A stretch of 64,000 bases of DNA from Heliophilum fasciatum (GCF_004341395.1 NZ_SLXT01000004.1:113846-177845); one strand, 5' to 3'; counted from the stretch's first letter, positions 34,603 through 43,410 are shown. A program made the numbers and translations. The notes: generated by a model not told the origin, from the letters alone.

Positions 34603-34630
34603 CTAATCGGCATGTACCGGTGCATAAAGT
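34603..34630 (+). promoter_or_regulatory. Possible sigma-E-type promoter for spoIVFAB
   Basis: CATAAAGT at 34623-34630 matches the mother-cell sigma-E -10 consensus (CATACANT) at seven of eight positions. A partial -35 (CTAAT) lies 15 bp upstream. In Bacillus the spoIVF operon is sigma-E dependent, so the match is in the right place. The -35 match is weak. Confidence 0.4.
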
Positions 34631-34658
34631 GTAAGAAAAAACAGAGGAGGCTGCGACT

Positions 34659-35921
34659 GTGAAGCCTGAAGACTATGTATACATCAACCGGCGCCGCCGG
34701 TCTGTGCCGAATCCGACTGAATCAGCAGCGCGTGCCGGGACCCGGGGGGAGCAAACAAGCCGAAGATCAAGCGTGCCCCCTGAGATACCGGGTACAGCGC
34801 CCGTGATGCCGCCAGAGACGGGGCGAAGGACCCGAGAAGAGACAACGGGACCGTCGATGCGACGCTGGGGCAAACGCTTTTTTGAAGGGCCCCTGGAACC
34901 AACAGGGCAACCGGCGTGGATGCCGGAAAAACCGGCTGCACCTAAAGACAAGCAGCCCCAGAAAATCATTTTTCGGCTGCTTTGGCAAAGCGGTGCCGCT
35001 GCTACGCTGTTGCTGATCGCCTGGGGAATTTTCAAGATCGATGCACCCTGGGCAGAACCGTTACAACAGCAAGTGCGCGCCCTAGCGACAGAAGACATGG
35101 CTGTTTTGCCGCTACAGCAAGCAGTGGCACGACTGGGCCTTTGGACCGATGTTACCCAAGTGGCTCCGGCGCTTGCTCCGGCGTTGGCACCGGTGCTGGG
35201 GACTGAGGCCGTACCGGCCCTATCGCCGACGGCCCGCGACAGCTATGGCAGTATGGTGGAAGTGCCAATTCGCGGTATGATCGTGCAGTCCTTTGGTTTG
35301 CATGGCGGCGAATACTTCCCCAGCATCCGCATCGCCGCGCCAGTAGGATCGCAAGTGACGGCCGATCGTGACGGTCAAGTTGCTCGCTCCTGGGAAGAAG
35401 GCGGCGGCACGTACCTGCAGATCAACAGAGGCAATGGTGATCAATTGCTCATCGGCCCGCTGGATGCGGTGACTGTGCAGCCGGGGCAAAGCGTAACGGT
35501 CAACACACCGCTGGGACGACTGGCCCGCAGCAACGACGGACGTCAAGGTCAGCTTTCGCTGGAACTGCGCCGCGACGGGCGCAATGTGGCACCGCTGCCT
35601 GCTGAAGAGGCTACCGGGTCTACGGCGGCTACAGGAGCTACAGGGTCGGCAGGGGTGAACGATGCTACCCCCAAGAACGAGGGAGAGCCATCACAGGTTA
35701 TGGCCCCTGGCTCCACCTCCGCTCCTGATTCAACTCCTGCCCTTATCCCTGCTCCAGCGCCTGCTTCACCGCCAACCTCCGCCTCCGCGCCCGGTACCGC
35801 ACAAACACCTGCTTCAGCCCCTGCTAAGGGTACCGATGGTGGGGAAGCGGGAAAGAGCAACGGAGCGGTGTATGACGGCGGAATCACGAAGAGCAAAGGA
35901 AGTGGGGAGGGGACAACGTGA
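34659..35921 (+). CDS. spoIVFA: SpoIVFA-like sporulation protein with degenerate M23 domain
   Basis: A 420-aa bitopic protein: a long charged cytoplasmic N-terminus (1-103), one transmembrane helix (about 105-126) and an extracytoplasmic LytM/M23-type domain (about 195-305). The zinc ligands of active M23 peptidases are missing: the first histidine region reads GEYFPSIRIAAP and the HxH region reads QLSLELR. It is therefore a scaffold, as SpoIVFA is, holding SpoIVFB inactive until the forespore signal arrives. The tail (310-420) is low-complexity Ala/Pro/Ser/Thr. GTG start with GAGGAGG. It overlaps spoIVFB by four bases. Confidence 0.82.
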   Translation: MKPEDYVYINRRRRSVPNPTESAARAGTRGEQTSRRSSVPPEIPGTAPVMPPETGRRTREETTGPSMRRWGKRFFEGPLEPTGQPAWMPEKPAAPKDKQPQKIIFRLLWQSGAAATLLLIAWGIFKIDAPWAEPLQQQVRALATEDMAVLPLQQAVARLGLWTDVTQVAPALAPALAPVLGTEAVPALSPTARDSYGSMVEVPIRGMIVQSFGLHGGEYFPSIRIAAPVGSQVTADRDGQVARSWEEGGGTYLQINRGNGDQLLIGPLDAVTVQPGQSVTVNTPLGRLARSNDGRQGQLSLELRRDGRNVAPLPAEEATGSTAATGATGSAGVNDATPKNEGEPSQVMAPGSTSAPDSTPALIPAPAPASPPTSASAPGTAQTPASAPAKGTDGGEAGKSNGAVYDGGITKSKGSGEGTT

Positions 35922-36838
35922 AAATTGGCCGCCTCGCCGGAGTTGACCTGCGCGTTAATGAGTGGCTGCTGCTGTTCAGCGCATTTTATGTCTGGGCAGG
36001 CGTCGGTTTGGCTATGGCCGTTGCTTTTCTCAGTGTCGCTTGGCATGAGTGGGGCCATGTATTGGCGGCGCGGCGGGCGGGGTTTGTTGTGCGCGAAGTG
36101 GAACTCTTTCCTTTTGGCGGTGTGGCGCGGCTGGAAAGCGGCATGGCCCACGCACCGCAAGATGAAATGCGCGTGGCTCTCGCCGGCCCGGCTTTTTCTT
36201 TTGGCCTGGTTGTCGCCAGTGCGGCACTGGCCATGACTCTGAATCAAATGGACAAGATCCCCTTCGATAACGGCCTGGCTCAGCGGTTGATCGACGAAGG
36301 AATCCCTTATATCCAAACAGTCAACATCACCTTGGCTTTGTTTAATTTGCTGCCGGTCGCTCCCTTGGACGGCGGTCGCCTGTTGCGGGCACTCCTGACA
36401 GAGCGCCTCGGCGCCTTGCGGGCCACAGCGATCACCGCCGGCTGGGGCGAAGGCTTGTCGATTGGACTGGCTTTTCTCGGTGTGGTCGGGCTTTATTATC
36501 GCGTCACTGGGCTGGACGTGCCTTTGCTGGCGGCACTGCTCTGGCTCGGTGCCCGCAAAGAAAGGAGGTCGGGAACCATCGTTTTTTGGCAGTTGCTTAA
36601 AGCCAAAGCCGCCCAACTTCAGGGCACAGGGCCCCTCAGCGGAGATGTGGTGATCGCCAAAGGAAGTACGCCCTTATCGGCGCTGCTGGGACGCATTGCC
36701 CCTAACCGTTGCTTGCTTGTTGTGGTCACCGACAGCAGCGGCAGCGTGATCGGCCAGATCGCCGAAAGTAAAATTTTATCGGCCGTCAGTGAGCGACCAG
36801 AAGCTACCTTGGAGGATTTGCTGGTGCCGACGCCTTGA
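35918..36838 (+). CDS. spoIVFB: SpoIVFB intramembrane metalloprotease (site-2 type, M50)
   Basis: A 306-aa multi-pass membrane protease with the zinc motif H43-E-W-G-H47 and the third ligand in NLLPVAPLDGGR (about residue 150). A C-terminal cytoplasmic region (about 220-306) resembles the CBS-type ATP-sensing module of SpoIVFB. It releases active sigma-K in the mother cell by cutting its pro-sequence. GTG start overlapping the spoIVFA stop. No sigK is in the window. Confidence 0.88.
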   Translation: MKIGRLAGVDLRVNEWLLLFSAFYVWAGVGLAMAVAFLSVAWHEWGHVLAARRAGFVVREVELFPFGGVARLESGMAHAPQDEMRVALAGPAFSFGLVVASAALAMTLNQMDKIPFDNGLAQRLIDEGIPYIQTVNITLALFNLLPVAPLDGGRLLRALLTERLGALRATAITAGWGEGLSIGLAFLGVVGLYYRVTGLDVPLLAALLWLGARKERRSGTIVFWQLLKAKAAQLQGTGPLSGDVVIAKGSTPLSALLGRIAPNRCLLVVVTDSSGSVIGQIAESKILSAVSERPEATLEDLLVPTP

Positions 36839-36839
36839 A

Positions 36840-36876
36840 AAAAAGGTCCTGCTTGCGGTGCGGCAGGACCTTTTTG
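36840..36876 (+). terminator. Intrinsic terminator after spoIVFB
   Basis: AAAAGGTCCTGC pairs with GCAGGACCTTTT around a 10-base loop; a T-run follows. The A-run on the 5' side makes it bidirectional in principle. Confidence 0.9.
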
Positions 36877-36902
36877 ATGAAAAAGCGGACATGGGGTTGC
36901 GC

Positions 36903-36931
36903 CTGACCCTTTTTTGGAGATATTCTATAAT
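36903..36931 (+). promoter_or_regulatory. Promoter candidate for the radical SAM-rng unit
   Basis: Perfect TATAAT at 36926 with CTGACC 17 bp upstream. Between it and the next start codon lie three imperfect copies of a CAAATAT-containing unit (36993, 37016, 37036), about 20-23 bp apart, of unknown meaning. Confidence 0.5.
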
Positions 36932-37076
36932 ATAAAGCTTGCTCAACAGTTCCCTGCAACCACTTTGACCACCTATTCATATCACGACCCAGCAAATATT
37001 CTGAGCATCGCCCGGCAAACATCCTGATCAACCGACAAATATCTTAACAACCCGATTGGAGAGGCGGAAAAATAAC

Positions 37077-39095
37077 GTGCACCTGCAAAAAAACACATGG
37101 CAACATACAGAACAGGAAATCAGCCAGCTACTGGAAGAACGGATCCTGGCGCAAGTGACCAAACCGACGCGCTATACCGGCGGTGAGTTCAATCAAGTCC
37201 GGAAAAACTGGGACGACGTAGACGTGACCATGGCTTTTGCTTTTCCTGATGTTTACGAAGTAGGCATGTCTCATCTTGGCTTGCGTATTCTATATCACCT
37301 CGTCAATGATCAACCGCGCATGGCCATGGAACGCGTCTTTGCTCCCTGGACTGACATGGAAGCGAAGATGCGCCAGGCCGGTGTACCGCTGTTTGCCCTG
37401 GAAAGTCGCAAGCCACTCAAGGATTTTGATGTACTTGGATTTACCTTGCAATACGAAATGGCCTACAGCAACATACTGAACATGCTTGATCTGGCCGGTA
37501 TCCCGCTGGAAGCCGGCGAGCGTGACCTGACGATGCCGCTGGTCATCGCCGGCGGACCTTGCGCGATGAATCCCGAGCCGCTGGCGCCGTTTTTGGATGC
37601 AGTGATCCTTGGTGAAGGTGAAGAAGTGCTACTGGAATTCTTGCAGACCGTGGCCGACTTTCGGCGAGAACAAGCAGAAGCGCAACATACCGCTACCGGC
37701 AGCGTCCAACCCGCCGGCATCCGTAATACCGGCACCCAACCCGCCAGTACCCAACCTGCCGGCACCGGTGTGTACGGCGACCGTCTTCAAGCGAAGCGAG
37801 AACTCCTGGCCCGGCTGGCCCGCATCCCCGGCGTCTATGTGCCAAGCTTCTACGAAGCCAACTATGACGCCCAGGGACGCTTCCGGGAACTTACACCGAC
37901 CCACCCCGATGCACCGGCGCGCATCCTCAAACGGGTTGTCCGCGATTTTGACAGCGCCTACTTCCCGGAAGAGCCGCTCGTGCCCTACATGCAAGTCGTT
38001 CATGATCGCATCATGCTGGAAGTCTTACGCGGCTGCACCCGGGCCTGCCGTTTTTGCCAGGCCGGATCGAACTATCGCCCGGTCCGCGAACGGTCGACGG
38101 AGCGCCTGTTAGCCCAAGCGGAGAAACTTGTCCAAGCGACCGGCTATGACGAGATTGCCTTGACGTCGCTGTCTACGGCCGACCACAGCTGCGTCAGCCC
38201 GCTGATTCGCAATCTGATCGCCCAAAACAAAGATAAAAAAGTCGGTGTTTCCCTGCCGTCGCTACGGGTCGACGCATTTTCCGTCGATCTAGCCAAGGAA
38301 GTGCAAAAAGTGCGCAAAACAGGCCTCACCTTTGCACCGGAAGCAGGAACCCAGCGCCTCCGTGACGTGATCAACAAAGGCGTCACCGAAGAGGATCTGA
38401 TGAATACCGTCACCAGCGCCTTTGAAAACGGCTGGAGCACCATCAAACTCTACTTTATGATCGGCTTGCCGACAGAGACCGAAGAGGACCTGGAAGGCAT
38501 CGCCCGCTTAGCCGAAGCCGTCGCCAACCGCGGCAGCGCCATCTTGCGCCAGAAGGGCATCAAAAAAGGCGTCAAAATCACCGTCAGCACTTCATCCTTT
38601 GTACCGAAGCCGCAGACGCCTTTTCAATGGGAACCGCAAATGGCCCGGGCCGAGTTGGAAGCCAAGCAAGAATGGTTGAAAAAACGCCTCCGCGACCGCC
38701 GTATTCAGTACAGTTGGCATGATGCGCGGTTAAGCTTTTTAGAAGCGATCTTTGCCAAAGGCGATCGCCGCCTGGCGGCCGTGCTCAAGCGCGCTTGGGC
38801 CAGCGGGTGTTCCTTTGACGGCTGGTCGGATTTGTTTCAATTTGAAAAATGGCAAGCCGCTTTCGAGGCGGAAGGCATCAATCCCGATGACTATGCCTAC
38901 CGGCCAATTGCCTACGATGAACCGTTACCGTGGGAGCACCTCGATATCGGTGTGCAACGCAGCTATCTCATAGGGGAACATGAAAAAGCCCTCACAGCGA
39001 CCCTCACCGCCGACTGCCGTACCGGCAGTTGCAGCGGTTGCGGCGTTTGTTCCACGCTCAGCGTATCCAATGATCTAAGGGGGAAAAAAGGTTGA
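37077..39095 (+). CDS. B12-binding-type radical SAM protein (TIGR03960 family)
   Basis: A 672-aa protein with an N-terminal cobalamin-binding-like region (about 50-195, VYEVGMSHLGLRILYH and VIAGGPCAMNPEP), then a radical SAM domain whose cluster cysteines are in RGCTRACRFCQAG (C-x3-C-x2-C, near residue 320). The C-terminal cysteine cluster is GSCSGCGVC. The reaction is unknown; the family is always paired with the downstream DUF2344 protein next to RNase E/G, suggesting RNA modification. An inserted repeat-like segment (about 202-231, rich in GTQPA and PAG) interrupts the linker. GTG start with GAGAGGCGG nine bases upstream is preferred over an earlier TTG. Confidence 0.85.
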   Translation: MHLQKNTWQHTEQEISQLLEERILAQVTKPTRYTGGEFNQVRKNWDDVDVTMAFAFPDVYEVGMSHLGLRILYHLVNDQPRMAMERVFAPWTDMEAKMRQAGVPLFALESRKPLKDFDVLGFTLQYEMAYSNILNMLDLAGIPLEAGERDLTMPLVIAGGPCAMNPEPLAPFLDAVILGEGEEVLLEFLQTVADFRREQAEAQHTATGSVQPAGIRNTGTQPASTQPAGTGVYGDRLQAKRELLARLARIPGVYVPSFYEANYDAQGRFRELTPTHPDAPARILKRVVRDFDSAYFPEEPLVPYMQVVHDRIMLEVLRGCTRACRFCQAGSNYRPVRERSTERLLAQAEKLVQATGYDEIALTSLSTADHSCVSPLIRNLIAQNKDKKVGVSLPSLRVDAFSVDLAKEVQKVRKTGLTFAPEAGTQRLRDVINKGVTEEDLMNTVTSAFENGWSTIKLYFMIGLPTETEEDLEGIARLAEAVANRGSAILRQKGIKKGVKITVSTSSFVPKPQTPFQWEPQMARAELEAKQEWLKKRLRDRRIQYSWHDARLSFLEAIFAKGDRRLAAVLKRAWASGCSFDGWSDLFQFEKWQAAFEAEGINPDDYAYRPIAYDEPLPWEHLDIGVQRSYLIGEHEKALTATLTADCRTGSCSGCGVCSTLSVSNDLRGKKG

Positions 39096-39790
39096 CCAAG
39101 ATCCGCATCGCTTTTAGCAAAGAAGATCCAGTGCGCTGGCTTTCGCACCTGGACACGCAAAAGCTCTTTGAACGCGCCTTGCGGCGTGCCGATATTCCCC
39201 TGGCCTTTTCCGAAGGCTTTAACCCCCACCCCAAAATCGCTTTTGCCTCCGCCTTGGCTGTTGGTGTTGTTTCCTTAAGTGAATATGTGGACATTGAACT
39301 GGCCGCCGAGGTTGATCCGGACGTTGTAGGCGAGAAACTGCAAAAAGCGATGCCCGAAGGCGTACGCATCTTGGGGGTGACCATAATTCCCCACAATGCC
39401 GCTGCCCTAATGGCCGTAATTAACCGTGCCGATTATCGTTTGCGGGCCGCTTTGACAGCGCCGGTGACGGAAGAGCATCTGGCAGCGACCGTAGAAAAAG
39501 CACTGCAGCAAACGTCCTGGCTCGTCGAGCGGGACGGCAAGCGCGGCGTAAGCACCAAAGACATCCGCGCCGGTGTATTTCGTTTGCAGGCCAGCCTTCA
39601 TGATCAGATGCTGCTGATCGAAACGCTCGTCCAGACCGGCAGCGAAGGCAATGTGCGACCCGACGAAGTACTGCGCGTCTTGATGGAGCAGGGGAACTTG
39701 CCTGTTGATCAGGAGAGCTTGCGCATCATTCGTGTTGGCCTTTATATCGCTAAAGGTGATCAACTCCGTTCGCCCATGGAGGAGCTGTGA
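39092..39790 (+). CDS. DUF2344 / TIGR03936 radical SAM partner protein
   Basis: A 232-aa protein with the family start RIAFSKEDPVRWLSHLDTQK and AFSEGFNPHPKIAFASALAVG. In many bacteria the domain is fused to, or encoded right after, the TIGR03960 radical SAM protein, as here. The two overlap by four bases (TTGA). Function unknown. It also overlaps the rng start (GTGA), so all three genes are translationally linked. Confidence 0.85.
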   Translation: MTKIRIAFSKEDPVRWLSHLDTQKLFERALRRADIPLAFSEGFNPHPKIAFASALAVGVVSLSEYVDIELAAEVDPDVVGEKLQKAMPEGVRILGVTIIPHNAAALMAVINRADYRLRAALTAPVTEEHLAATVEKALQQTSWLVERDGKRGVSTKDIRAGVFRLQASLHDQMLLIETLVQTGSEGNVRPDEVLRVLMEQGNLPVDQESLRIIRVGLYIAKGDQLRSPMEEL

Positions 39791-41028
39791 GCGCCGAACT
39801 GCTCCTGCAAGCGATGGACGGCGAAATCCGTGGGGTGCTACGCGAAGGGGAAGAGGTTGTCGAATTCTTTCGTCAGCGGCTAGGTGAAAGTAATAGGGCC
39901 GGGCAAAGCGGTGCCGTAGAACAAAGCAGCACAACAGGGCAAAGCGGCACCATCTATCTTGGGCGAGTAGAAACGATCCTGCCGGGTATGCAGGCGGCCT
40001 TTGTTGAGATTGGTTTAGAGAAAAAAGGTTATCTGCATGCGGCAGATGTGTTACCGCCGTCAGGCGAGAGAGCCAGTGTGCCAACACCATTGATCGAGCG
40101 GCTCCTCACCCAAGGCCAGCGGGTGATCGTCCAGATCACCCGTGAAGCCAGCGGCAGTAAAGGTCCGCGGGTGACTTGCAACTTGACCTTGCCGGGACAC
40201 TGGCTTGTCCTGGTACCCCGAAGCGAGCAGATCGGCGTTTCCCGCAAGATCGAAAGTGCCGGCGAACGAGAGCGCCTGCGAGCCATCGTTGCCGCACATT
40301 GTCCGGCAGACTGCGGCGTCATTGTGCGCACGGCCGCCGAAGGTGTCAGCGAAGCGGAACTGCTTGACGATCTGCAGCGATTGACCCATCAGTGGCAAGA
40401 GATCAGCGAGCAAGCCCGCCGTGAGCGGCCGCCCTTTTTGCTGCAGCGTAACGACGACTTAATTACCCGCTTGCTACGGGATGTGCTCACCGACGCCATC
40501 GAGCGCATCCGCGTCAATGACCTGACATTATACCGGAGTATTCTCCGCTGGGGGACCAATAACGGCATCGATCTGCACCCGCGGCTTAGCTTAGACAGCG
40601 GCGCTGACTACTGGAACGAATACTGCCTTCAACAGGAACTGGAAAAAGCACTGCGGCCCAAAGTGTGGTTAAAAAGCGGCGGCTTTTTGGTCATCGAACC
40701 GACAGAAGCGCTGATTGTCATCGATGTTAATACCGGCAAATACACCGGTAAGCAAAACCTGGCCGACACGGCCCACCGCACCAATCTGGAAGCAGCTCAG
40801 GAGATTCCCCGGCAACTGCGCCTGCGTAACCTCGGCGGTATTGTGATCATCGACTTTATTGATATGCGCGATGAGGACAAGCAAAAAGAAGTGATTCAGA
40901 CGCTGCAAGCGGGACTACGGCATGATCGCACACCGACCAGGATTTTTGGTGTGACCAACCTAGGGCTAGTAGAGATGACCCGGAAAAAAGTTAGCGCGAC
41001 CTTGGCGGCGCTGTGGGAGCAGGTATAA
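39787..41028 (+). CDS. rng: RNase E/G family ribonuclease lacking the zinc link
   Basis: A 413-aa endoribonuclease of the RNase E/G family. An S1-type domain near the N-terminus (TIYLGRVETILPGMQAAFVEIG) precedes the DNase I-like catalytic domain with metal aspartates in VIDVNTGKY (about 312) and IDFIDM (about 356). The protein stops at VSATLAALWEQV, just where the CPxCxG zinc-link motif normally begins; no such motif follows in any frame. A low-complexity insertion (residues about 33-54, built from GQSG and EQSS units) separates the first strand from the S1 core. GTG start with GGAGGAG. Confidence 0.88.
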   Translation: MSAELLLQAMDGEIRGVLREGEEVVEFFRQRLGESNRAGQSGAVEQSSTTGQSGTIYLGRVETILPGMQAAFVEIGLEKKGYLHAADVLPPSGERASVPTPLIERLLTQGQRVIVQITREASGSKGPRVTCNLTLPGHWLVLVPRSEQIGVSRKIESAGERERLRAIVAAHCPADCGVIVRTAAEGVSEAELLDDLQRLTHQWQEISEQARRERPPFLLQRNDDLITRLLRDVLTDAIERIRVNDLTLYRSILRWGTNNGIDLHPRLSLDSGADYWNEYCLQQELEKALRPKVWLKSGGFLVIEPTEALIVIDVNTGKYTGKQNLADTAHRTNLEAAQEIPRQLRLRNLGGIVIIDFIDMRDEDKQKEVIQTLQAGLRHDRTPTRIFGVTNLGLVEMTRKKVSATLAALWEQV

Positions 41029-41085
41029 GCGTAAACGGGTAAGTCAGATGGTGTTATGACTAATTGAAATTACGAAGAGAACAAT

Positions 41086-41122
41086 AAAGGCCTGCGCGAT
41101 CAAGAAGAACGCCAGGCCTTTT
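41086..41122 (+). terminator. Intrinsic terminator after rng
   Basis: AAAGGCCTG pairs with CAGGCCTTTT around an 18-base loop. Short T-run. Confidence 0.7.
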
Positions 41123-41160
41123 CGCGTACAAACGTCAGAGCATTCGGGGTTATACTTTGA

Positions 41161-41188
41161 TTAAAGCAGACGAACTGGCGGCTATAAT
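41161..41188 (+). promoter_or_regulatory. Promoter candidate for the Rpn-type nuclease gene
   Basis: TTAAAG, 16-bp spacer, perfect TATAAT. The transcript would have a leader of about 80 nt that is A+T-rich and shows no clear structure. Confidence 0.45.
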
Positions 41189-41275
41189 ACAGTGCAAATA
41201 GAAATAAATTACTTTCTTTCGATAGAACTTTTTTTAGAACACTGTTAAAATGATGGTAAAGTCGAATGAAGTGGG

Positions 41276-42262
41276 GTGACCGACATACGGTACAAACTCA
41301 AACGACACAGACCATCACCTGCAAGAAAAGAAGGCAACAGATACGACACTACCTTAAAAGAAATCTTTCAGGACAGTGAGCCAGAACTACTGCGCTTTTT
41401 TGTCCAGCAGGAAGCGATACCGATTGGTTCGATGGAGATTGAGTTTCCTCGAACACAAAACCCGCGCGTTGATAAATTGACTGTTATCCAAAGTTCTAGG
41501 GGACAGACTGTTTGTCACATCGAGTTCCAGAGCGCGAACGATCCGTCAATGCCCTATCGAATGTTGGAATATGCAACGAAGATCTGTAGTTCTAAAGCTA
41601 ACCGAGACAACAAGCCGCCCTTTCAATTGGTCATCTATGTTGGAAGGGACCCATTAACCATGGATAACCAAATCTCTTATGATCTTGGACCGCAAAATCA
41701 TCTGGCGTTTCGATATCAATTGCTTGATATCGGCGCAATCGATCCAGAAGAAATAATTGCTACCGGTAACCCAAAGCTTTATTCACTGCTGCCAGTGACG
41801 GGTCGCCGCCAGCGACGAAAAGATCCAATTCCTCACTTGAAAAAGTGCCTACAGGCCATTATAGAAAGTCCAATGGAGCTTGTATCTAAGCGACATGTGC
41901 TGCTCCAATCGGAAATCTTGGCAGGTATGGCCTATGACGAAGCGTTGATTGAGCTACTTTATCGGGAGGTGGAAACCATGATGAAACTAGAAGAATCGGC
42001 CGGTTACCGCCGTATCATTAAAAAGGGTGTAGAGATTGGCCGAATGGAAGGAAAAGCAGAAGGCAAGATCGAGGGCAAAATCGAAGGTCTAAGTGAGGGC
42101 ATGTTCAAAATGCTCACCCGACAGCTCCAAGTCAAATTAGGCCCCCTATCACCAGACATCCAAGAAAAACTAAAAAAACAAGACCCGGAAGTCCTAGAAA
42201 ACATCGCCGAGCACATTTTTGAAATCGCATCGCTTGATGATCTAAACAAGTATATGCACTAA
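41276..42262 (+). CDS. Rpn/PD-(D/E)XK nuclease family protein
   Basis: A 328-aa protein of the Rpn (recombination-promoting nuclease, formerly transposase_31) type. The PD-(D/E)XK core is visible as PRVDKLTVI then CHIEFQSAND (D...E-x-Q). A C-terminal segment has repeats EGKAEGKIEGKIEG and a DUF4351-like tail (RQLQVKLGPLSPDIQEKLKK). The GTG start is uncertain because the ribosome site is weak (AAGTGGGG). Codon use is less G+C-rich than its neighbours and it interrupts the otherwise conserved rng-rplU junction, so it is probably a later insertion. Such proteins often occur in many copies per genome. Confidence 0.8.
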   Translation: MTDIRYKLKRHRPSPARKEGNRYDTTLKEIFQDSEPELLRFFVQQEAIPIGSMEIEFPRTQNPRVDKLTVIQSSRGQTVCHIEFQSANDPSMPYRMLEYATKICSSKANRDNKPPFQLVIYVGRDPLTMDNQISYDLGPQNHLAFRYQLLDIGAIDPEEIIATGNPKLYSLLPVTGRRQRRKDPIPHLKKCLQAIIESPMELVSKRHVLLQSEILAGMAYDEALIELLYREVETMMKLEESAGYRRIIKKGVEIGRMEGKAEGKIEGKIEGLSEGMFKMLTRQLQVKLGPLSPDIQEKLKKQDPEVLENIAEHIFEIASLDDLNKYMH

Positions 42263-42276
42263 CTTCGCCCCCCCTG

Positions 42277-42305
42277 TTGACAATTCCCCAAAACCATGCT
42301 ATCGT
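42277..42305 (+). promoter_or_regulatory. Promoter of the rplU operon
   Basis: Perfect TTGACA, 17-bp spacer, TATCGT. Expected start near 42312, leaving a leader of about 100 nt. Confidence 0.8.
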
Positions 42306-42311
42306 ACTGTT

Positions 42312-42400
42312 TTGCAGGCTAACCCCTGTCACAACCGCGCAAGTCAGGCCGAAAGCTGAGCAACCCTCACGCCTGTTACCTGGCGAGTCTGGATTAGGAG
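42312..42400 (+). ncRNA. Probable L21 leader (r-protein autoregulation)
   Basis: The transcribed leader ahead of rplU is G+C-rich and can fold locally (for example GCAGGC and GCCTGT segments). Firmicutes carry a conserved L21 leader at this position, thought to let L21 repress its own operon. I infer the element from location and length; I could not verify its consensus base by base. Confidence 0.4.
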
Positions 42401-42410
42401 GTGCATATTC

Positions 42411-42722
42411 ATGTACGCAATCATCGAAACCGGCGGTAAACAATACCGCGTCAGCCAAGGCGACGTGATCAAAGTTGAAAAACTGAACGCCAATGTAGGC
42501 GACGTCGTCGAGATCGACCAAGTTTTCGCAGTTGGCCAAGCCGGCGACCTCAAAATCGGTACACCGATCGTTGAAGGCGCCAAAGTGCTCGTCAAAGTCG
42601 AAGAACAAGGCCGCGGCAAAAAACTGATCATCTACAAATACAAGTCCAAGAAGAACTATCGTCGGAAACAAGGCCATCGCCAATCGTTCACCCAAGTGCG
42701 CGTCGAAGAAATCCGCGCCTAA
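42411..42722 (+). CDS. rplU: 50S ribosomal protein L21
   Basis: A 103-aa ribosomal protein with the family start [20 protein letters not shown] and the basic end [20 protein letters not shown]. It binds 23S rRNA domain I. TAGGAGGTG precedes the ATG. First gene of rplU-prp-rpmA. Confidence 0.98.
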   Translation: MYAIIETGGKQYRVSQGDVIKVEKLNANVGDVVEIDQVFAVGQAGDLKIGTPIVEGAKVLVKVEEQGRGKKLIIYKYKSKKNYRRKQGHRQSFTQVRVEEIRA

Positions 42723-42725
42723 GCG

Positions 42726-43073
42726 ATGGTAAAGGTCGAAATTTTCCACGATGATCAGGGACGCATCCTGGCCTTCAACGCCACCGGCCATGCCGGAGCG
42801 GCCCCGGCCGGGCAAGATATCGTTTGCGCCGGCGTCAGCGCCATTACGTTCACCGCCGTCAACGGCCTAGAACACTTTTTAGGTGCTGATGCTATAGAAG
42901 TGGAGGCCGGGAAACCGGGCAACCTCGCACTGCGCCTGCGTGACAGCCTCAGCCCCGAAGCAGCCGGAACCGCCCAGATCATTCTCGAGACGATGATGAT
43001 CGGACTTGAGCATACGCAACAAAACTACCCGCGCTACCTGCTGGTGCGCAAAAGGAGGTGCCTTCCATGTTAA
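42726..43073 (+). CDS. prp: Ribosomal-processing cysteine protease Prp
   Basis: A 115-aa cysteine protease that trims the N-terminus of L27. The catalytic pair is H22 in [11 protein letters not shown] and C34 in DIVCAGVSA, matching the Staphylococcus enzyme's numbering. It is encoded between rplU and rpmA, 3 bp after the former and overlapping the latter by 7 bp, so protease and substrate are made together. Confidence 0.95.
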   Translation: MVKVEIFHDDQGRILAFNATGHAGAAPAGQDIVCAGVSAITFTAVNGLEHFLGADAIEVEAGKPGNLALRLRDSLSPEAAGTAQIILETMMIGLEHTQQNYPRYLLVRKRRCLPC

Positions 43074-43345
43074 TGATGAACCTGCAGTACTTCGCCCATA
43101 AAAAAGGTGTCGGTAGCTCCCGTAACGGTCGCGATTCCGAGTCGAAACGCCTGGGCGTCAAGAAAAGCGACGGTCAAGCCGTAATTCCCGGCAACATCAT
43201 CGCTCGCCAACGGGGAACGCATTTTCATCCTGGCAACAACGTCGGCATCGGCAAAGATCACACGATCTTCGCTTTGATCGATGGCGTCGTCAAATTCGAA
43301 CGCTTTGGCCGGGACAAGAAAAAAATCAGCGTTTACGCCGTGTAA
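43067..43345 (+). CDS. rpmA: 50S ribosomal protein L27 precursor
   Basis: A 92-aa L27. It begins with the Firmicutes-type removable leader MLMMNLQYF, to be cut by Prp after F9, exposing AHKKGVGSS, whose residues reach the peptidyl-transferase centre. AAGGAGG lies 8 bases before the ATG at 43067, inside prp. Confidence 0.97.
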   Translation: MLMMNLQYFAHKKGVGSSRNGRDSESKRLGVKKSDGQAVIPGNIIARQRGTHFHPGNNVGIGKDHTIFALIDGVVKFERFGRDKKKISVYAV

Positions 43346-43360
43346 TCAACGCACAGAATC

Positions 43361-43388
43361 CCCCCGGAAGCATCCGGGGGTTTTTTTA
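43361..43388 (+). terminator. Intrinsic terminator after rpmA
   Basis: CCCCCGGA pairs with TCCGGGGG around AGCA and is followed by seven T. Confidence 0.97.
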
Positions 43389-43410
43389 TACCCTAAAAAA
43401 AGCCTTTACA

